Shown here piece after piece: positions 21,730 through 34,118 of a stretch of DNA of 64,000 nucleotides. Both the position numbers and the translations under genes were made by a program. The first letter of the stretch is position 1. Each line of letters begins with the position of its first letter. Below the pieces are notes generated by a model. The model had not been told where the DNA came from. It did no database searches and was given only the letters and a program-made list of their open reading frames with translations. Origin of the DNA: Lepisosteus oculatus (Eukaryota; Chordata; Actinopteri; Semionotiformes; Lepisosteidae); NCBI RefSeq assembly GCF_040954835.1, contig NC_090714.1, positions 2,964,501 through 3,028,500 of the forward strand. Reading direction: 5' to 3'.

Positions 21730-23870
21730 CGCTAATTCACCGTGAAGAGCACCTGTGATTTAAAAGCTGGGAAAACTACCAGTTGTCGAGAGTCGTTAAC
21801 TAAAACCCTCAAGCGAAATGAAGAACTAGATTCACTTTCTATTCCAGGACGGACCTTTGACATTAAGTAATAATAATACAGATGATAAAAGACACAGAGT
21901 CATTCGGGCGCTCTGGTTGTTTGGCTGTCCCGCGACCGTTTGTGTCAACAGTGCATGTTAGCTTCCAAACGCAATTTCACTAGATTTGCATGTCTGCCCT
22001 CAGAGTCCTGTTTAATTGTCAGTCCTGAAGTAGTCGACAAAGTTTCAGTGCGTCAATTGGCTACCGCTCAATTCACCTCCCCGTATAAAAACGTGTTCGT
22101 CTCCACTTCTTGTCAGATCCAATTAGTCTTCTAGAGTCAATTCTACAGGATTACTTAATTGCCGAATTGAATGTTTTTTATTATTGACGGTCTTGATTAC
22201 ATGTAATATTTCCAAGTCCTGGACAGGACTGAGTTCCTGTGAAAGAGGGAACTGCAGCTACCCAGGATCCTAAAATGAGTTCCTTTATACTGCACATCAT
22301 ATAGATTAATTGTATGAAACTTTATTACGAGCTATATGAATAATTATATATGAACAACGAACATTTGCTTTATTTAAATTGTGGTGCTTTAAACCACTAA
22401 ATATCTTTAGGTGTAGTCTTCCAGTTTGATGATTATGCTCTGATACTTAAAATGTGTATTCTTACTGCTTGCATGTCATACTTAACACTTCAGTTTCATC
22501 TGAATTGCATCTCTGCTGTCCAGAATGTCTAAGCCTATTTATGTATATACAAATCTTGATATATACTGTATATATAAAACACTTGAATGGACCGCCAGTA
22601 TTTGAATGGACCCTTTATTGTTGTGTATGAAAACGTGTAGCAAGTGTGCTAAGTGTCTGATATACCACCACCTTGGACCCTCAAAAACGATTTATCTAGT
22701 CTGGAGGGATTTTATCCATGTCGATGGGGATAACGGTGTAAAGGAAAAACGAATGGAAGGGTTAAATCATATTTAATCAGTATTCTTTATTTAGAGACTA
22801 GCAATTATCTCTACCCCCATTTGAATAATCTCTCTTTGTTTAAGGAGAGTAGTCATGGGGCATGTATTCTATTGTGTCTGGGTGCGCAGACTATAATTTC
22901 TTTGGAGGGGCTCTCTAAAAATAATATTAAAACCCGTCATAAAAAACGAGAACAGCTACAGTAATTCACATAATAGTTGAGCGATATGTAGGGGTCATAA
23001 ATCTTGAGAGCGATCCAGCCAGCCTCTGAGTTCAGAGACCTTTAACCCCTGACTCAAAGTAAAATTTCAGTTGACGTTTGTCAGGCAACTGAACATTAAA
23101 GTGGAGATCTCCGTCCACTTCCGCTGTCAAGAGATTTTTTGTATGCTGCGTTCCAATGGCCTGCTCTGAGCAGCTGAATCTCCAAACCTGTCCTTTATGA
23201 ACTGCACATGAAATACCTGCACCCTGTTATGTTTGTCAGAATTCAGCAGTTATGTAGCATAGCTGTAACTGGCCTGTGTTTTTCTGTTTTCTGGGTGGCT
23301 TAGGCAACAGTTTGCTTCACGACAAATGAATGTGAATTTCCGCGACCGGCGCCAGAAAACCTCAGGACATTCATTTGAATTTTCCGGACCTTTCAAGTTG
23401 TCTTTTATTTTTTAAATAATCTGTCCCTCCTTCCCCCCACATCAGTCTTCGGCCCTCTTTTTTTCTTCCATGTTTTTGTTAAATGCCACAGAACACCAGA
23501 TTTCCTCTTTTTTCAGTTCAACAGTTTGCTGAGCTTTAGAGCAGTTCTGCTGTGCAAAACAAATTTGATGTCTGCCACAGGACAGAATCAGCCTTCATGG
23601 TCTGAACAAAAGAATATCTAGCTTAAGTTGTTACATTGCCTTCAGAGAGAGACCATTGTTTTTCTAAACATAATGTACATTTCATCTCTGCTGTAGGTTT
23701 AGTGCAGGGCATCTGCAGTTACTACTGTAATGTATAGTTTTCACTTCAGGCTATTACAATGAAAAGACTCACAATATGCAACTAGGCAATGCTCGTGGCA
23801 CATGACATTGCCCTTTTCTTTTTATAATCCACACTAGTTTAAGGGTGCAGATGATTATTAAACAGCTAGG
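21730..23870. other. Intergenic, no gene seen
   Basis: AT-rich. A TA-rich simple tract lies at about 22,556-22,577. No supported exon. Confidence 0.5.
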
Positions 23871-23873
23871 GGC

Positions 23874-24165
23874 AGCAGGGAAGAGCAGTGGGTGATATCG
23901 CTGCCTCGCAGTGCTAGGGCCCTGGGTTCAGTTCTGGACCTGGGCTGCTGTCTGTGTGGCATTTGCACAATCTCTCTATGTTTGTGAGGGTTTCCTCGGT
24001 GTGCACCCGTCTCCTTTCACAGTGTAAATACGTGCTGGTAGGATCATTTCCCTGTGGGAGAAATTGGCCCTGGCATGTGTGCTCTATGATGGACTGGCGT
24101 CCCATCCAGGGTGTGCCCTGCCTTGCACCCGTTGCTTGCTGGGATAGGATCCAACTTGACTATAC
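23874..24165 (+). mobile_element. tRNA-derived SINE, near complete
   Basis: One of the best ordered copies. The head carries GAGCAGTGGGTGATATCGCT and CCCTGGGTTCAGTTCTGG, which look like A and B boxes of a tRNA-type pol III promoter. The body has AGGGTTTCCTC, AAATTGGCCCTGGCATG, GATGGACTGGCGTCCC and CTTGCTGGGATAGGATCC. The GGATG tail is missing. Confidence 0.75.
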
Positions 24166-25115
24166 AACTTACTGTAGCAGCTTAATTTGATGACGTGGTA
24201 ATAAAATGGATTAATTTTACAGTTAGGTCACTGATTCCCAGTCTGGGCCCTGGAATCTTCCAAGATTCTGGATATAAAGCAGGAAATCCTCCAGATTTTG
24301 CTCCCAGCTGAGTTCTTAATCACAAGGTAATTGATTTCAGTTTTTCTGTTTGGGGCATATTGGTCATTTCACTTTCCACTCTTTAAAAGTTGAGTGAGGT
24401 TTGTACTTGGTAATCTCTGAGTTTCAGAACTGCCCTCTTTCAAGTGACCTCATTTGCATTTTGAAATCTCCAAACGTGACAATTATTGTCAATATCGTGA
24501 CAAAGCGTTTTTTCTTTTCCTGTAAAACTGTAGCCGGTTCATTTCTGGAATGCTTAGCAGTGTATTTTGACATTTTACCAGCTTTGTCAGCAAAGTGCGA
24601 ACAGCACACCCTGGCCAGATTAAAGTGATTTCCTCCAACTTCATTCAGCACAAAGCTCATGCCCAGAGTGAGCTCAGTCCTTGTTTTTACATTACCAGTC
24701 ATGCGATAACTGTTCCAGCAAAGAATGTGCCAATGCAGGGCCATTTAGGAAGGATTTGAAATTTTATTCAGAATTAGGAATAGATCAGAACTGAACATTT
24801 TTAAATAAATGTTTAAATACACAAAGGAGGTTTAATCTAACATTAATACACACACAGAAACACACCACCCACACACACACACAGGGCTTCAAACTGTACA
24901 GATGTAAAATGCCCCCAAGGGAACTTCAGTTCATTTATGTAATAATTAAATTACGACGTGCTTAGTAACTGGAAACTAATTAGCATAAGTGATATGGATA
25001 GCTCGCATTAAACAGTCCTAATTATCAGTTTTAAATGCTCTCAGTTAATGCTAGGGTGAATCAGACCTTTTGTAATTGGACTTGTTAAAATTTCTGTGCT
25101 TTTCCACAAATTGTA
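24166..25115. other. Intergenic, no gene seen
   Basis: A CA-rich microsatellite lies at 24,847-24,884. Overlapping frames of 75 and 106 codons on opposite strands around 24,400-24,740 have no recognisable features. Confidence 0.5.
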
Positions 25116-25119
25116 TCAA

Positions 25120-25372
25120 GCAGGTGAACCCTGCAATTCTGGACCTGTGGCACTATCTGTGTGGAGTTTGTGTGATCTCTCAGTGTTCGCGTGAGTTTCC
25201 TCCTACACTCCAAAAATATAGTGGTAAATTAATTGACATCTGGGAAACTGGCCCTGGTGTGAGCATGTGTGTGTTTCTGTCTGTGTGTGTCCTGCGATGG
25301 ACTGGCATCCTGCCCAGGGTGTGTCCTGCCTTGAGTCTGTTGCTTGCTGGGATAGGCTCTGGTGGCACAGCT
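25120..25372 (+). mobile_element. tRNA-derived SINE, 5'-truncated
   Basis: Starts inside the head (GTGAACCCTGCAATTCTGG), continues with TGTGTGGAGTTTGTGTG, GAAACTGGCCCTGGTGTGAG, GCGATGGACTGGCATCC and TTGCTTGCTGGGATAGGCTC. It lies about 200 bp from a copy in reverse orientation. Confidence 0.75.
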
Positions 25373-25574
25373 CCCTGCTCAAATCTTTTTAGCTATCCAG
25401 AATATCCCCCCCTGGACAGCAGGCTTTAAACAAGGTTACTGTGCATCTTTTTTTGCAGCTTTGCTTTTTGTTCTTGCTTATGGAGTTGAAATGTAACAGT
25501 TTTTTTCCTAACAAAAGGTTGAACTGCATCACCCGCTGTCCAAGAAAAAGGCTAGGATGTGATGTTCCATCTGT

Positions 25575-25750
25575 CCCTGCTTCATCCAGCTTAGGGTCAC
25601 AGGGAAGCCAGAGCCTATCCCAGCAACCAATGGGCACAAGGCAGGGCACACCCTGGATGGGACACCAGTCCCTCACAGGACACACACAAACATACCTATC
25701 AGCATGTCTTTGGAAAATGGTAGGAAATTCTAACAAACAAGGGGAGAACA
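25575..25750 (-). mobile_element. tRNA-derived SINE, reverse orientation, partial
   Basis: Reverse reading of the tail half: GAGCCTATCCCAGCAACC, CCCTGGATGGGACACCAGTC and CAGCATGTCTTTGGA. With the copy at 25,120-25,372 it forms an inverted pair that could fold if transcribed, and it explains the 154-codon antisense frame here. Confidence 0.7.
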
Positions 25751-25759
25751 CACATACTC

Positions 25760-26630
25760 CATTTAAATGTTTATGAATTTGTGTCTTTGGACTAGTGTGG
25801 ATTATAAGAAGAAAAGACCAAAGTAATGTGCAATGAGCATTGCCCGATTGCATCTAGTGAGTCTTGTCATTGGGGTAGCCTGAAGGGAAAACTATGCATT
25901 GCAGTAATATCAGCAGAACTATGGGCACACTTTGTGAATATGAATCAGTTAAAATCTTTGAGTCTTTTAAGGTTGGGCGTTCATGTGGTTTTGTCTGAAT
26001 ATCCATTGGTCAAATAGTGAATCATTGTAGATGACGCATCGAAAGGCTTTCCAGCTCTTTCCCATCTGCAAATGTCATATTGGCAGCTGAAGAGTTAAAG
26101 ACAGGCAGCAGGAGTGATCGCATGTTGGTTTCAGGGAAGGATGCCGCTGTAGCAGAGAGGCAGCAGCAATGTCAGCAAACTGGCAGGCACTGGTTCCTCT
26201 GCTCTTATGTAAGAGCCTGTGAGTGGCAGTCAAGGGACAGTCCGTATGTGTGCGTGGAGGAGGAAGAGGGGGGCGGTCTGTACGATATTTCAGAAAGGGT
26301 CTCTTTAAAAAACAGAGGAGGCATCTGAGTGTGTTTTGTGATTGGCAAACTTAATCCCGAAAGAAACATATTTAGCCAGAACCAGATATTAAGGCAGAGA
26401 GAAAAAGAGAAAGACAAGAGTGGGCGTTGTATGGAACATGTTATTGAGTCATGTTGGCTGCACAGCTTTTTATTTTTTCAGGAAGCAGCCAAGCTAAAGC
26501 AGCAGGGGGAGTTACTGTGTGATCTGACTCTTGCTGCTAAAATTGATCAGTTCCGTTCATCTTTTCCAGCACAAGTAGCTCACAAAGAGGTGGAGAGGAA
26601 GTTGTGTGGGGGAAGGAAACTAGCAGTGTA
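25760..26630. other. Intergenic, no supported gene
   Basis: A polypyrimidine tract and AG at about 26,480 precede an open stretch of about 50 codons with a faint resemblance to the start of a BTB domain. There is no partner exon, so I do not call it. Confidence 0.35.
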
Positions 26631-26632
26631 GA

Positions 26633-26945
26633 ACAGGGGTTCCCAATTCTGCACCTGAAGACCCACACCTGCTGGTTTCTGTTCCACCTGAGCTGTTATA
26701 TAACTGCATCCTAAACAAACCCAGTAATATGATGAATTTGACCTCTGTAATTGTTTTCAGTTTCTAAATGTGTAGGAGGGCGACTTTTAACTGCTGTGGT
26801 TCTTAAGTAACTTGAAATTTCTAACCTCTGAGCAGAAAAGAAACTTTTAAAGGTTCTAACCAAGTAACTTGTTGGTTCAGTTAAAGATTTATTTAAGTAA
26901 AAAGCTCAGCTGCAATGAAAACCAGGACCTGGTATGGGAACCCCT
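26633..26945. mobile_element. hAT-type MITE with 8-bp target-site duplication
   Basis: The two ends are inverted repeats (CAGGGGTTCCCA near 26,634 against TGGGAACCCCT ending at 26,945). A second paired block lies further in (CTGGTTTCTGTTCCACCTGA near the left, TGCAATGAAAACCAG near the right). The element is flanked on both sides by AGTGTAGA (26,625-26,632 and 26,946-26,953). An 8-bp duplication and CAGGGG ends are typical of hAT transposons. With 313 bp and no transposase it is non-autonomous. Confidence 0.8.
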
Positions 26946-26954
26946 AGTGTAGAG

Positions 26955-29900
26955 GGCACTGCACCCCAGTGATCACGCACAATGAATGGATTCTTGACAT
27001 ACTGTGCTGAAGGCACCCCTGACTGGGCCCTAAGTATTCGATCAGTCTTAATCTGCATTTGCATGCTGCAGTCACTTTGAATGGTAAATCGCAGTCAAAA
27101 CACAGAGAGCAACCACCCAAATAAGAGTCATTGAAGACTCACGAATTTGCATTTGTAATGAGCTAGAAATCAGACAAGAGGCAGAGAACTAGCAGGGAGA
27201 CAGACCTGGGACTGAGAAAGTGTAGGGACCCAGAGGGCCAACTGGCAATGCATGAGTCTAGTCTGGACCGCTGATCTCTTCAAGGTCAAGTGATCCCCCA
27301 GAAGGCAAAAGGTTTGATTTATTAGTTCTCAAACCTACATCTCAGCTTCCACAAGGGCTTTCAGATCTCATGTTGCTTTAAACAACCATTTTGCTGTGGC
27401 TCTCAGTCCAGATCTCAGTTTCTCTATGCACATCTGTGTGAACCGCTTGAAATGCTTTGCTACTGAGAGGCAAGCAAGCACTTTGCTCCCAAAGGATGTG
27501 AGGATATGGCTTGGGGCTCTCTTGGGCCCTGGCTTGCATTGTCAGTGTGGATTTTCCATCATGGTGCTTGATGGGATTGCGCATACATGACCAGGGGTGA
27601 AACTCCTGGTTCTACTATCGTCCTTCAGCAGTGAAGACATTGATTGTAGCTCTTGACAAAGTAATAATTATTTAGGAGCATTTCTCAAAAACGGCAACCC
27701 AAAACACAGTATTTTGCAGACATGGCACAGCACATAATGACATGTTGAATTATACTACTGAACATTCATTATTTGAAAGGTGAAAGGACCTTTTGCCCTT
27801 CACAAACATCTAAGATTGCCCACAAACCAGTGAAGATATATCCAAGTGGTATAATTTAACTTTCATTTATCATAAATAATTGTAGCTTATTATGTCCTTA
27901 GAATTCCACTTGTTTGTTTGGTAGGTCTCTTGTCATCTGTGTCTGCGTTTATGCTGTCTATATTCTGATCTCCTAACTGGAAAGTTCGAAAGCTGAACTG
28001 ATGGTAAATTTTCATTGGATCTACCCATGGGGTTTTGTAGACTTCGATCAAACATCCCCAAACATTCTGAATGTTTAGTTCCTTTCATCAATATTATTTG
28101 ATAACTAATCATGTACTGCACGATAAACCCCCAAAAGCAGCACCCTGCCACACTAAAACTATTAAAAATGAGCTAATTACCCAGTCTATGTCTTCCTGCG
28201 TTAGGCAGTGCAGTATGAACAGTACTGTATATAACAAATTCACCAGATATCAATGTGCTCTGTTTTATGCTTGGTAGTTTGATAAGGCTGACTAATCAGT
28301 ATGTCAAGATTTCTCATTCCAGGTTGGCCAGGCTTTCCTATATTGCTTTTCATGGGCCAGGTATTGATTCAATGGGAGGGGGCGCAATGATTCACTTCTT
28401 ATAACGATTCTTGTTAACACTAGTAGGACAACAATGCAACATACAATAAAAAGGCATTCGCAGTGTTTGCAATTTGCCTGCCAGGCCCATATTAATAATT
28501 TAGTGAACTCTTGGTTCAGTAGCTGTACCAGCACCTATTGACTTTATGAGAATCTGTCTGCCTAGTAGCATTCATATCCTAAAGTCCACTTTCTCGGTTT
28601 TCCTGTTCTGTGATATAGTATTTCCTTGCCAGGGCAACATATAAACTCAAGCTTCATCAGATTTGTGCTGTGTATTTTTGTTTTTCAATTATATTTTATG
28701 TTACGTATCATGTGCTAGCTGTCAGCTATTTAAAGTTTTGAAGAGTGGCCATTGAATATCACTACAAGATACCTGACCACTTGACCACTGTTAAGAAACA
28801 TTTTTGAGTTTTTTCAGTGGAAAAGAAATAGAAAGAGATAGAAAAAAGAATAGGCAGGTACTGTGAAATGGAACAATCAGATGTCAAGTATGGTGTGTGT
28901 TTTCATAATATAAAACAGAAAAGCACACCTGTACATACATCACTACTCCTAATTGATCCTGTACATGTGAGCAGAGATCAAAGAAATCCAACCTTCAATT
29001 AGTATAACATGGGCTGGTGAGGATGGCGAGTGTGGGAAAGGAGGAGCAGAGTAGAAGGGTAGAGAAGGACTTTTTAACTCTGGGAAGAGCTTGTCCCCAC
29101 TTATAGGGCCTCCTAGCGTCTTGCTCAACTTCGCTACAGAGCATGGGAGTCCATTCCACTCAGCAAATGCAGCTTATCCAACGTGACAGCATAGGAATCG
29201 TCCCCTGAAGCAACACTGTGCTGCTGCTGTCAGAACTCTGGACAGATCCCTCTGCTTCCACTCCACTGGATCCTCCTGCTGTTGAGTCTTCAAGGCTACG
29301 GTTTGTTTTTACAAGAGAGATGCATCTAGGAAAATGTAGGAATACAGCTGAGAAGGTGTCTTTTTAATCATTACTTCCTCCTGATCCTCAGTTGGGATGG
29401 ACAGCGCACTTCTTCCACTGTCTTCGCACCAAATGATTTTGAGAAAATAGTTTGTTCAGAAGCAGCTTCCCATAAATCATGGAAAACGTCAGTCCTAACA
29501 AGTAAATACCCGAATTAAACTCAAACACAGGAGCACTAATGAAGGTCACAGATTATATAATTAAATCAGTTCAATCTACTAGCTGAGCCATCACCTGGAA
29601 CCCATGATACAGTCTCTCTGGACTCCGGTGATCATACACTGAGGCGATCCGAGCAGGGTAGGAAAAATATTTGGGCAGGGCTGTAGTGGAAACGGCGGGT
29701 GGCCGTGTCAGCTGACTGATACATTTCGTTCACGTTTTGTTGAACCGTTTCCTGTCCGACATCAAGACATGAGCCTCATATCCTCCAGCTGCTGGAGCAG
29801 GACAAAAGCAGGAGTTTCCTCTCCTCCTCAGCTGCAGAGGGGAAACTGCTATCAGACAGCAGCCAAAGTTCATCTTCACTGTTTCCAATCTCCTGTCTGT

Positions 29901-30355
29901 CAGACTTCCTTTGTCTTTCAGCGGTTCTCCTGCTGACAGATATTCACTTCCACATAGGAAAGGATGGCTGATTAAACCATGATTTCTGATTTCGTGCTCC
30001 CTCTTCTCTACTGGCACAGCAATGTAACATTACACAAGACGCTGGACAGGGAAGCACCCGCTCAAGAAAGGGTTTCTATAGCAACAGTACAGGAACAGAA
30101 AGCCACTGGCAGGCAGGAGCCTTGCAGAAAGGCATTGTGGGTGGGGGTCAGCTGGCACAGGTGGGGGGGTTCGGGGGTGTTGGGACCAGTGGAAGAGATC
30201 CACATTTTAAAGGTGCTGGAGTAGTATGAAAAGGCTGTGTTTGGTTCACTTGGAGGAGTACTACAGTACATCTGATGAGAGAGGCACTATCGATTCATCC
30301 CCTCACAGTAGCCCCCACCAGCACTTCAGGCATGACAGGAATGCTCCGTTACTTG
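26955..30355. other. Intergenic, no gene seen
   Basis: No exon supported. The stretch 28,970-30,230 is slightly richer in GC, with frames up to 95 codons, but no motif or splice chain. Confidence 0.45.
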
Positions 30356-30359
30356 TCTT

Positions 30360-31640
30360 TTGAACATCACATTCCTTCTGCCTCGAGCAGAAGAAGGAAA
30401 GTCCATGTACATCATATTAACATGGAAGAGGCAGGAACGCTACACTTAGTAGAAGTGATTGAGATCGAGAGATCTCCGAGGCCAGATGGTATCATACCAA
30501 TTGTACCTAACGAAACAAGAGACGTTTTTCATAGGCCATTAACAAAAATTTGCCCAGCTAGGACAGGGTTAATGCAAATTAACTCTAAAATTGCTAATCT
30601 ACAGCCCATAGACAGACAGGTAAGAAAACTGAAAGTAACAATAAAGCAAATCTTCTCTTAAGGTTAGGGAAAGAATAATTAGAGCTAGAAACTCTTCTGT
30701 ATGTCGAAATGCTTTTAAAGGGAGGTAGAGATGGATTAAAAAGGTACAGTAGATCTTGCTTAACTACCTCGTAAGAGTTCTTTGACTAAATAGTAACTAG
30801 AACAGAGCATTTGATATATTTAGATTTTCAGAGGGCTTCAGATAAAGTTATTCTTTAAGGTTACTTCCTAAATTGCTGGCAGTAGCATTCGAGGTAATGT
30901 GTGTGTTTGGTTTGGGAACTGGTTAATGGTTAGAAAGGAGAGAGGACTGATAAGGAGTGAAAGCTCAAATTGGAGGACATGAATCACCCTGCCCTCTATC
31001 TACACTATAGCATAATTAGCAGATTTACACAAGATTGGGGGAGTAGCGAACACTGAAGAAGCTAACTAAAGATTTAGGTAAATACCTGCTGTAAAAATAA
31101 ATATAGAACCAGAAACACTGGACTTGAAGAGATTAGTTGTAAAAAAGATGTGTTTACTTTATGTCTTCTGGATGAAATAGTAAGATATAATGTTAGTTTA
31201 AGTGCATAACTTAAATCAAATGCTATTAAAGGTATGCAATGCACTAATAACACGTGTTGTAGGATATTGTTCACACTCGTAGTCACCACCTTGCAAAACA
31301 GACACAACTGCTTTGGAATCAGTCTAGAGCAGTGTGATCGGATATATTTCGGGGCTTTTTCATCTTGACCAGAGAAGGATGAGTGGATGTAATTTAGCTA
31401 AATCAATGTGGGCCTTCTCTGAATCAAGTGTGAAACATAAACCGGAGAACGCTAGTGGATACTATGTGGGTGTGCATTTAAAACTGAGAACAGAGAACAG
31501 GGGCACTTCTTTTCACAAGAGCTTGTGGGAGTCGAGAACAAGCTAACCAGCCGCTCTGAAGCTGATACTTTGCCTCTTTTCATGAAACAGCAGCATGAGG
31601 TTCCTTGAATCATTTCAGTAACCACAGTAACCAACAAATG
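30360..31640 (+). mobile_element. Decayed CR1-like LINE reverse transcriptase
   Basis: Translated pieces keep the order of a CR1/L2-type reverse transcriptase. A segment at about 30,470-30,560 reads SPRPDGIIPIV then RPLTKI, like the GPDGI...PLT motif. At about 30,810 YLDFQRASDKV matches the catalytic-region YLDFSKAFDKV pattern. At about 30,920 comes NWLMVRKERG, like WL..RKQRV. Near 31,470 a C-terminal tail reads LKTENRGTSFHKSLW, shared with the LINE piece at 59,682-60,000. Frames are broken by several stops and shifts, so it is inactive. Confidence 0.7.
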
Positions 31641-31649
31641 AGCCCAGCG

Positions 31650-34110
31650 AACCAAGTGGCCCCCTCTCTTTCGTACGCTCTTAAAAGGGGGCAAAGTTGA
31701 GCTAGCTGAAATTCAGGTCACTGATAACCTTTTTTTTTTTCTTTCACGTTGCAGTGCAAAATTAAATACATTCCAAATGTACAGTACCTCAGGTAATATG
31801 CAGCGAAACTACAAAATGTGTTCAAAAACGAGGTAAAAGAAGGACCGATCTATTTGGGGTTTTATTTCTATGTTTAAGGAACAGAATGTAACTATATATC
31901 AAACTCAGAAAATGTTTATCCTGCTGTAGGTGTTTGCTTTCCTGGTCCCTGAGGACGAGTAAGTGGACAGATTTTCCTCCCAACTCATATAACAGCCTAA
32001 ATCAGGTTGTCTCAGCTAAATTGGACTAATATAACCACTTTTATCAGTCCTTCAGGTGTGGGTGACATGCTGGACCATTCAGAAGTTTGTAGACCCTTGC
32101 TTTAACGTGTCAAGAGGACGTTTGTCTGTCAAGGTTGTGACCAGACTAGAGAACCTTAGAAAGTTTACGCCTATGCTTGATAATGAGTTTTTTCCATTCT
32201 TTCACATTCAACTATGAGCTTGTTTTCTCCAGCATGTGATATTTTCCAAAACAGTAAGAGTTCAGGGGTGTTCATCTTTCCCGAATCACCGCGCATGTGC
32301 GGTAGGAAGTTCTGATCTTGATGACCTTGTTCCCTTCAGTCTGCCAGAAAATGTTCTCCTACGCACTTTGCTTCCAGGCACGGTTTTCTCTTGGAAAAGG
32401 GGGAAGAGAGAGTGGGGTGACGAGGAAGGAAGAGATGCAAAGAGAAACACAGAGCCAGCGGAATAATATTTGTGCACCATCTGTCTTTCCAAAGCTAAAT
32501 AATGTAACTCACTGTCATGTTATCACCCTGGAAATCGTGGCAAGGCCTGTCTGAGCATATTCCGCTTGGATTCAACCTCTCTTTTTTCCATTGTGCTGAA
32601 ACCTATTGTGCTACATGTCTGACTTTGGAGTTAATAGGAAAAAGGGTATGAGATAAAATGCACTCCTCCCCTTCATTAATTAAGCAGTCTTTTCAATTGG
32701 CAGAGCCATTTTTAAAATGGCAATGCATGTGTGCCAGTACATTTTAACAGTTCTGTATTATTGGTAGTTGGAAGAATATTATAGCACACTATACCTATAT
32801 TCGTATCTCCTAGATGACAGTAAAATCAATGTAAATTGAAAGATTTAGCATGCAAATTATAGGTGGGCATGCAAAGTGGACAGACATCCAGAATCCCTTG
32901 TGGTGAGGGGTACCTTTCTGCTTGTCAGCCAGCTGATTTGGATGCATTTACATTCATGTGGGCAGCGCCAGTGATGTTGCATGGGTTGCTCACAAGAGTC
33001 TCCCGGAGCTCAAATAGGGGTTACCCCCCCGCCACTCCTGATGTCTAACTCTTGACAGGCAAGGGCAGCGAGAGAGAGCCCATCGTCTACTGCTGTCAGC
33101 AACACCCGGCTCGCTGAAGGCACACACCGTGCGGGTCAGCCGCACACAGGCACATACGGGAGGGGGTCTGTGGCGGCAGGCTGGGTCAGACAGGAGATCC
33201 TGGCAGCTTCCACTGAACGGCCTCAGCTACAGGTCAGAAAATAAGAGGCAAGGGGCACCCCGGCTGGAAAAACGCAAGTCCACAGCTGGCAGGAAAAAAC
33301 AGCCATGAATCTATAGTGGATTCTGATAAAATTCTGAAGAGATGTGTTACAAGCTTACAAGCAAACCTGTGCGTGATGATATTAATCCAGTACTTCACTT
33401 CTGACATAATTATTTCTCATATGCTGGTGTGATATCTCGAGTGATGTTTCAAGTTTTTGGAGCTTGAAATACAGTTTCTCCTTGGTAACTTGAAGGACAG
33501 CTGGCAATACCGGACACCTCTTGTCCTTTATCAGTCCTCCAAAGCAAGGGCATACTGTATACATACATATACACACAACACAGATGGGAAAATAACCTCC
33601 TGCAAACTTGTTCCAGTCATTTCATTCTCTTTCGGAAACAAAGAGCCTTCTACTATAAGCACAGGGTTTTAGGTAATGCCTTCTATACTGTTTATCAATG
33701 AAAGCATCAGACCATGTCTGTGTTATGGATGGAGAAGTGCCTGATAACATGATATTGATTAAAACTACTTACTCGAAACCACGTTTCTTCGGTTCTTTAG
33801 GAAGAGGGAGGCTACAGTATTTCGGCCTGCGCAGAGCCTATGAAGGGCCTTAAATCACCACTGACTCCTTGCTAATGGGTAGCTTGACCATCGCATTAAG
33901 GAGCGAGGTATTGACCTTGACTCTAGACCTCCATACAAACAAGCAGCACCCAGCAATCACTGTAACAGACAGAAACAACACGCTTTTACCTGTTGTCCTC
34001 GAAGGCCGGTCTCAAAGGGGCTCATTTCCCGTTGTGGGCGGCAGCAGGACGTGTTGGCTTCTCTGTTAGAGCGCTGTTCAGACCACAGTGTGACTGGGGT
34101 GCTTCTCGAT
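31650..34110. other. Upstream flank or 5' intron of gprc5c, no exon identified
   Basis: The acceptor at 34,114-34,115 shows that gprc5c has an upstream exon, so this stretch is probably intronic. I cannot place the 5' exon. The part 33,020-33,230 is more CpG-rich and is one candidate; the 17.8-18.7 kb island is another. Confidence 0.35.
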
Positions 34111-34118
34111 CCTAGGTC
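34111..34118 (+). other. gprc5c: Splice acceptor just before the gprc5c start codon
   Basis: TGCTTCTCGATCCTAG ends at 34,115, only three bases before the ATG at 34,119. A pyrimidine-rich tract plus AG here indicates that the 5' UTR lies mostly in one or more upstream exons, as in vertebrate GPRC5 genes. Confidence 0.6.

Noticed and set aside
25389-25853. 154-codon minus-strand frame
   Set aside because: Runs through a SINE tail; the residues derived from the CTTGCTGGGATAGGCTC region recur in other SINE copies.
26480-26628. BTB-domain-like stretch (KLKQQGELLCDLTL) after a splice-acceptor-like AG
   Set aside because: Resemblance covers only about 15 residues, no partner exon exists, and the frame ends without matching the rest of a BTB fold.
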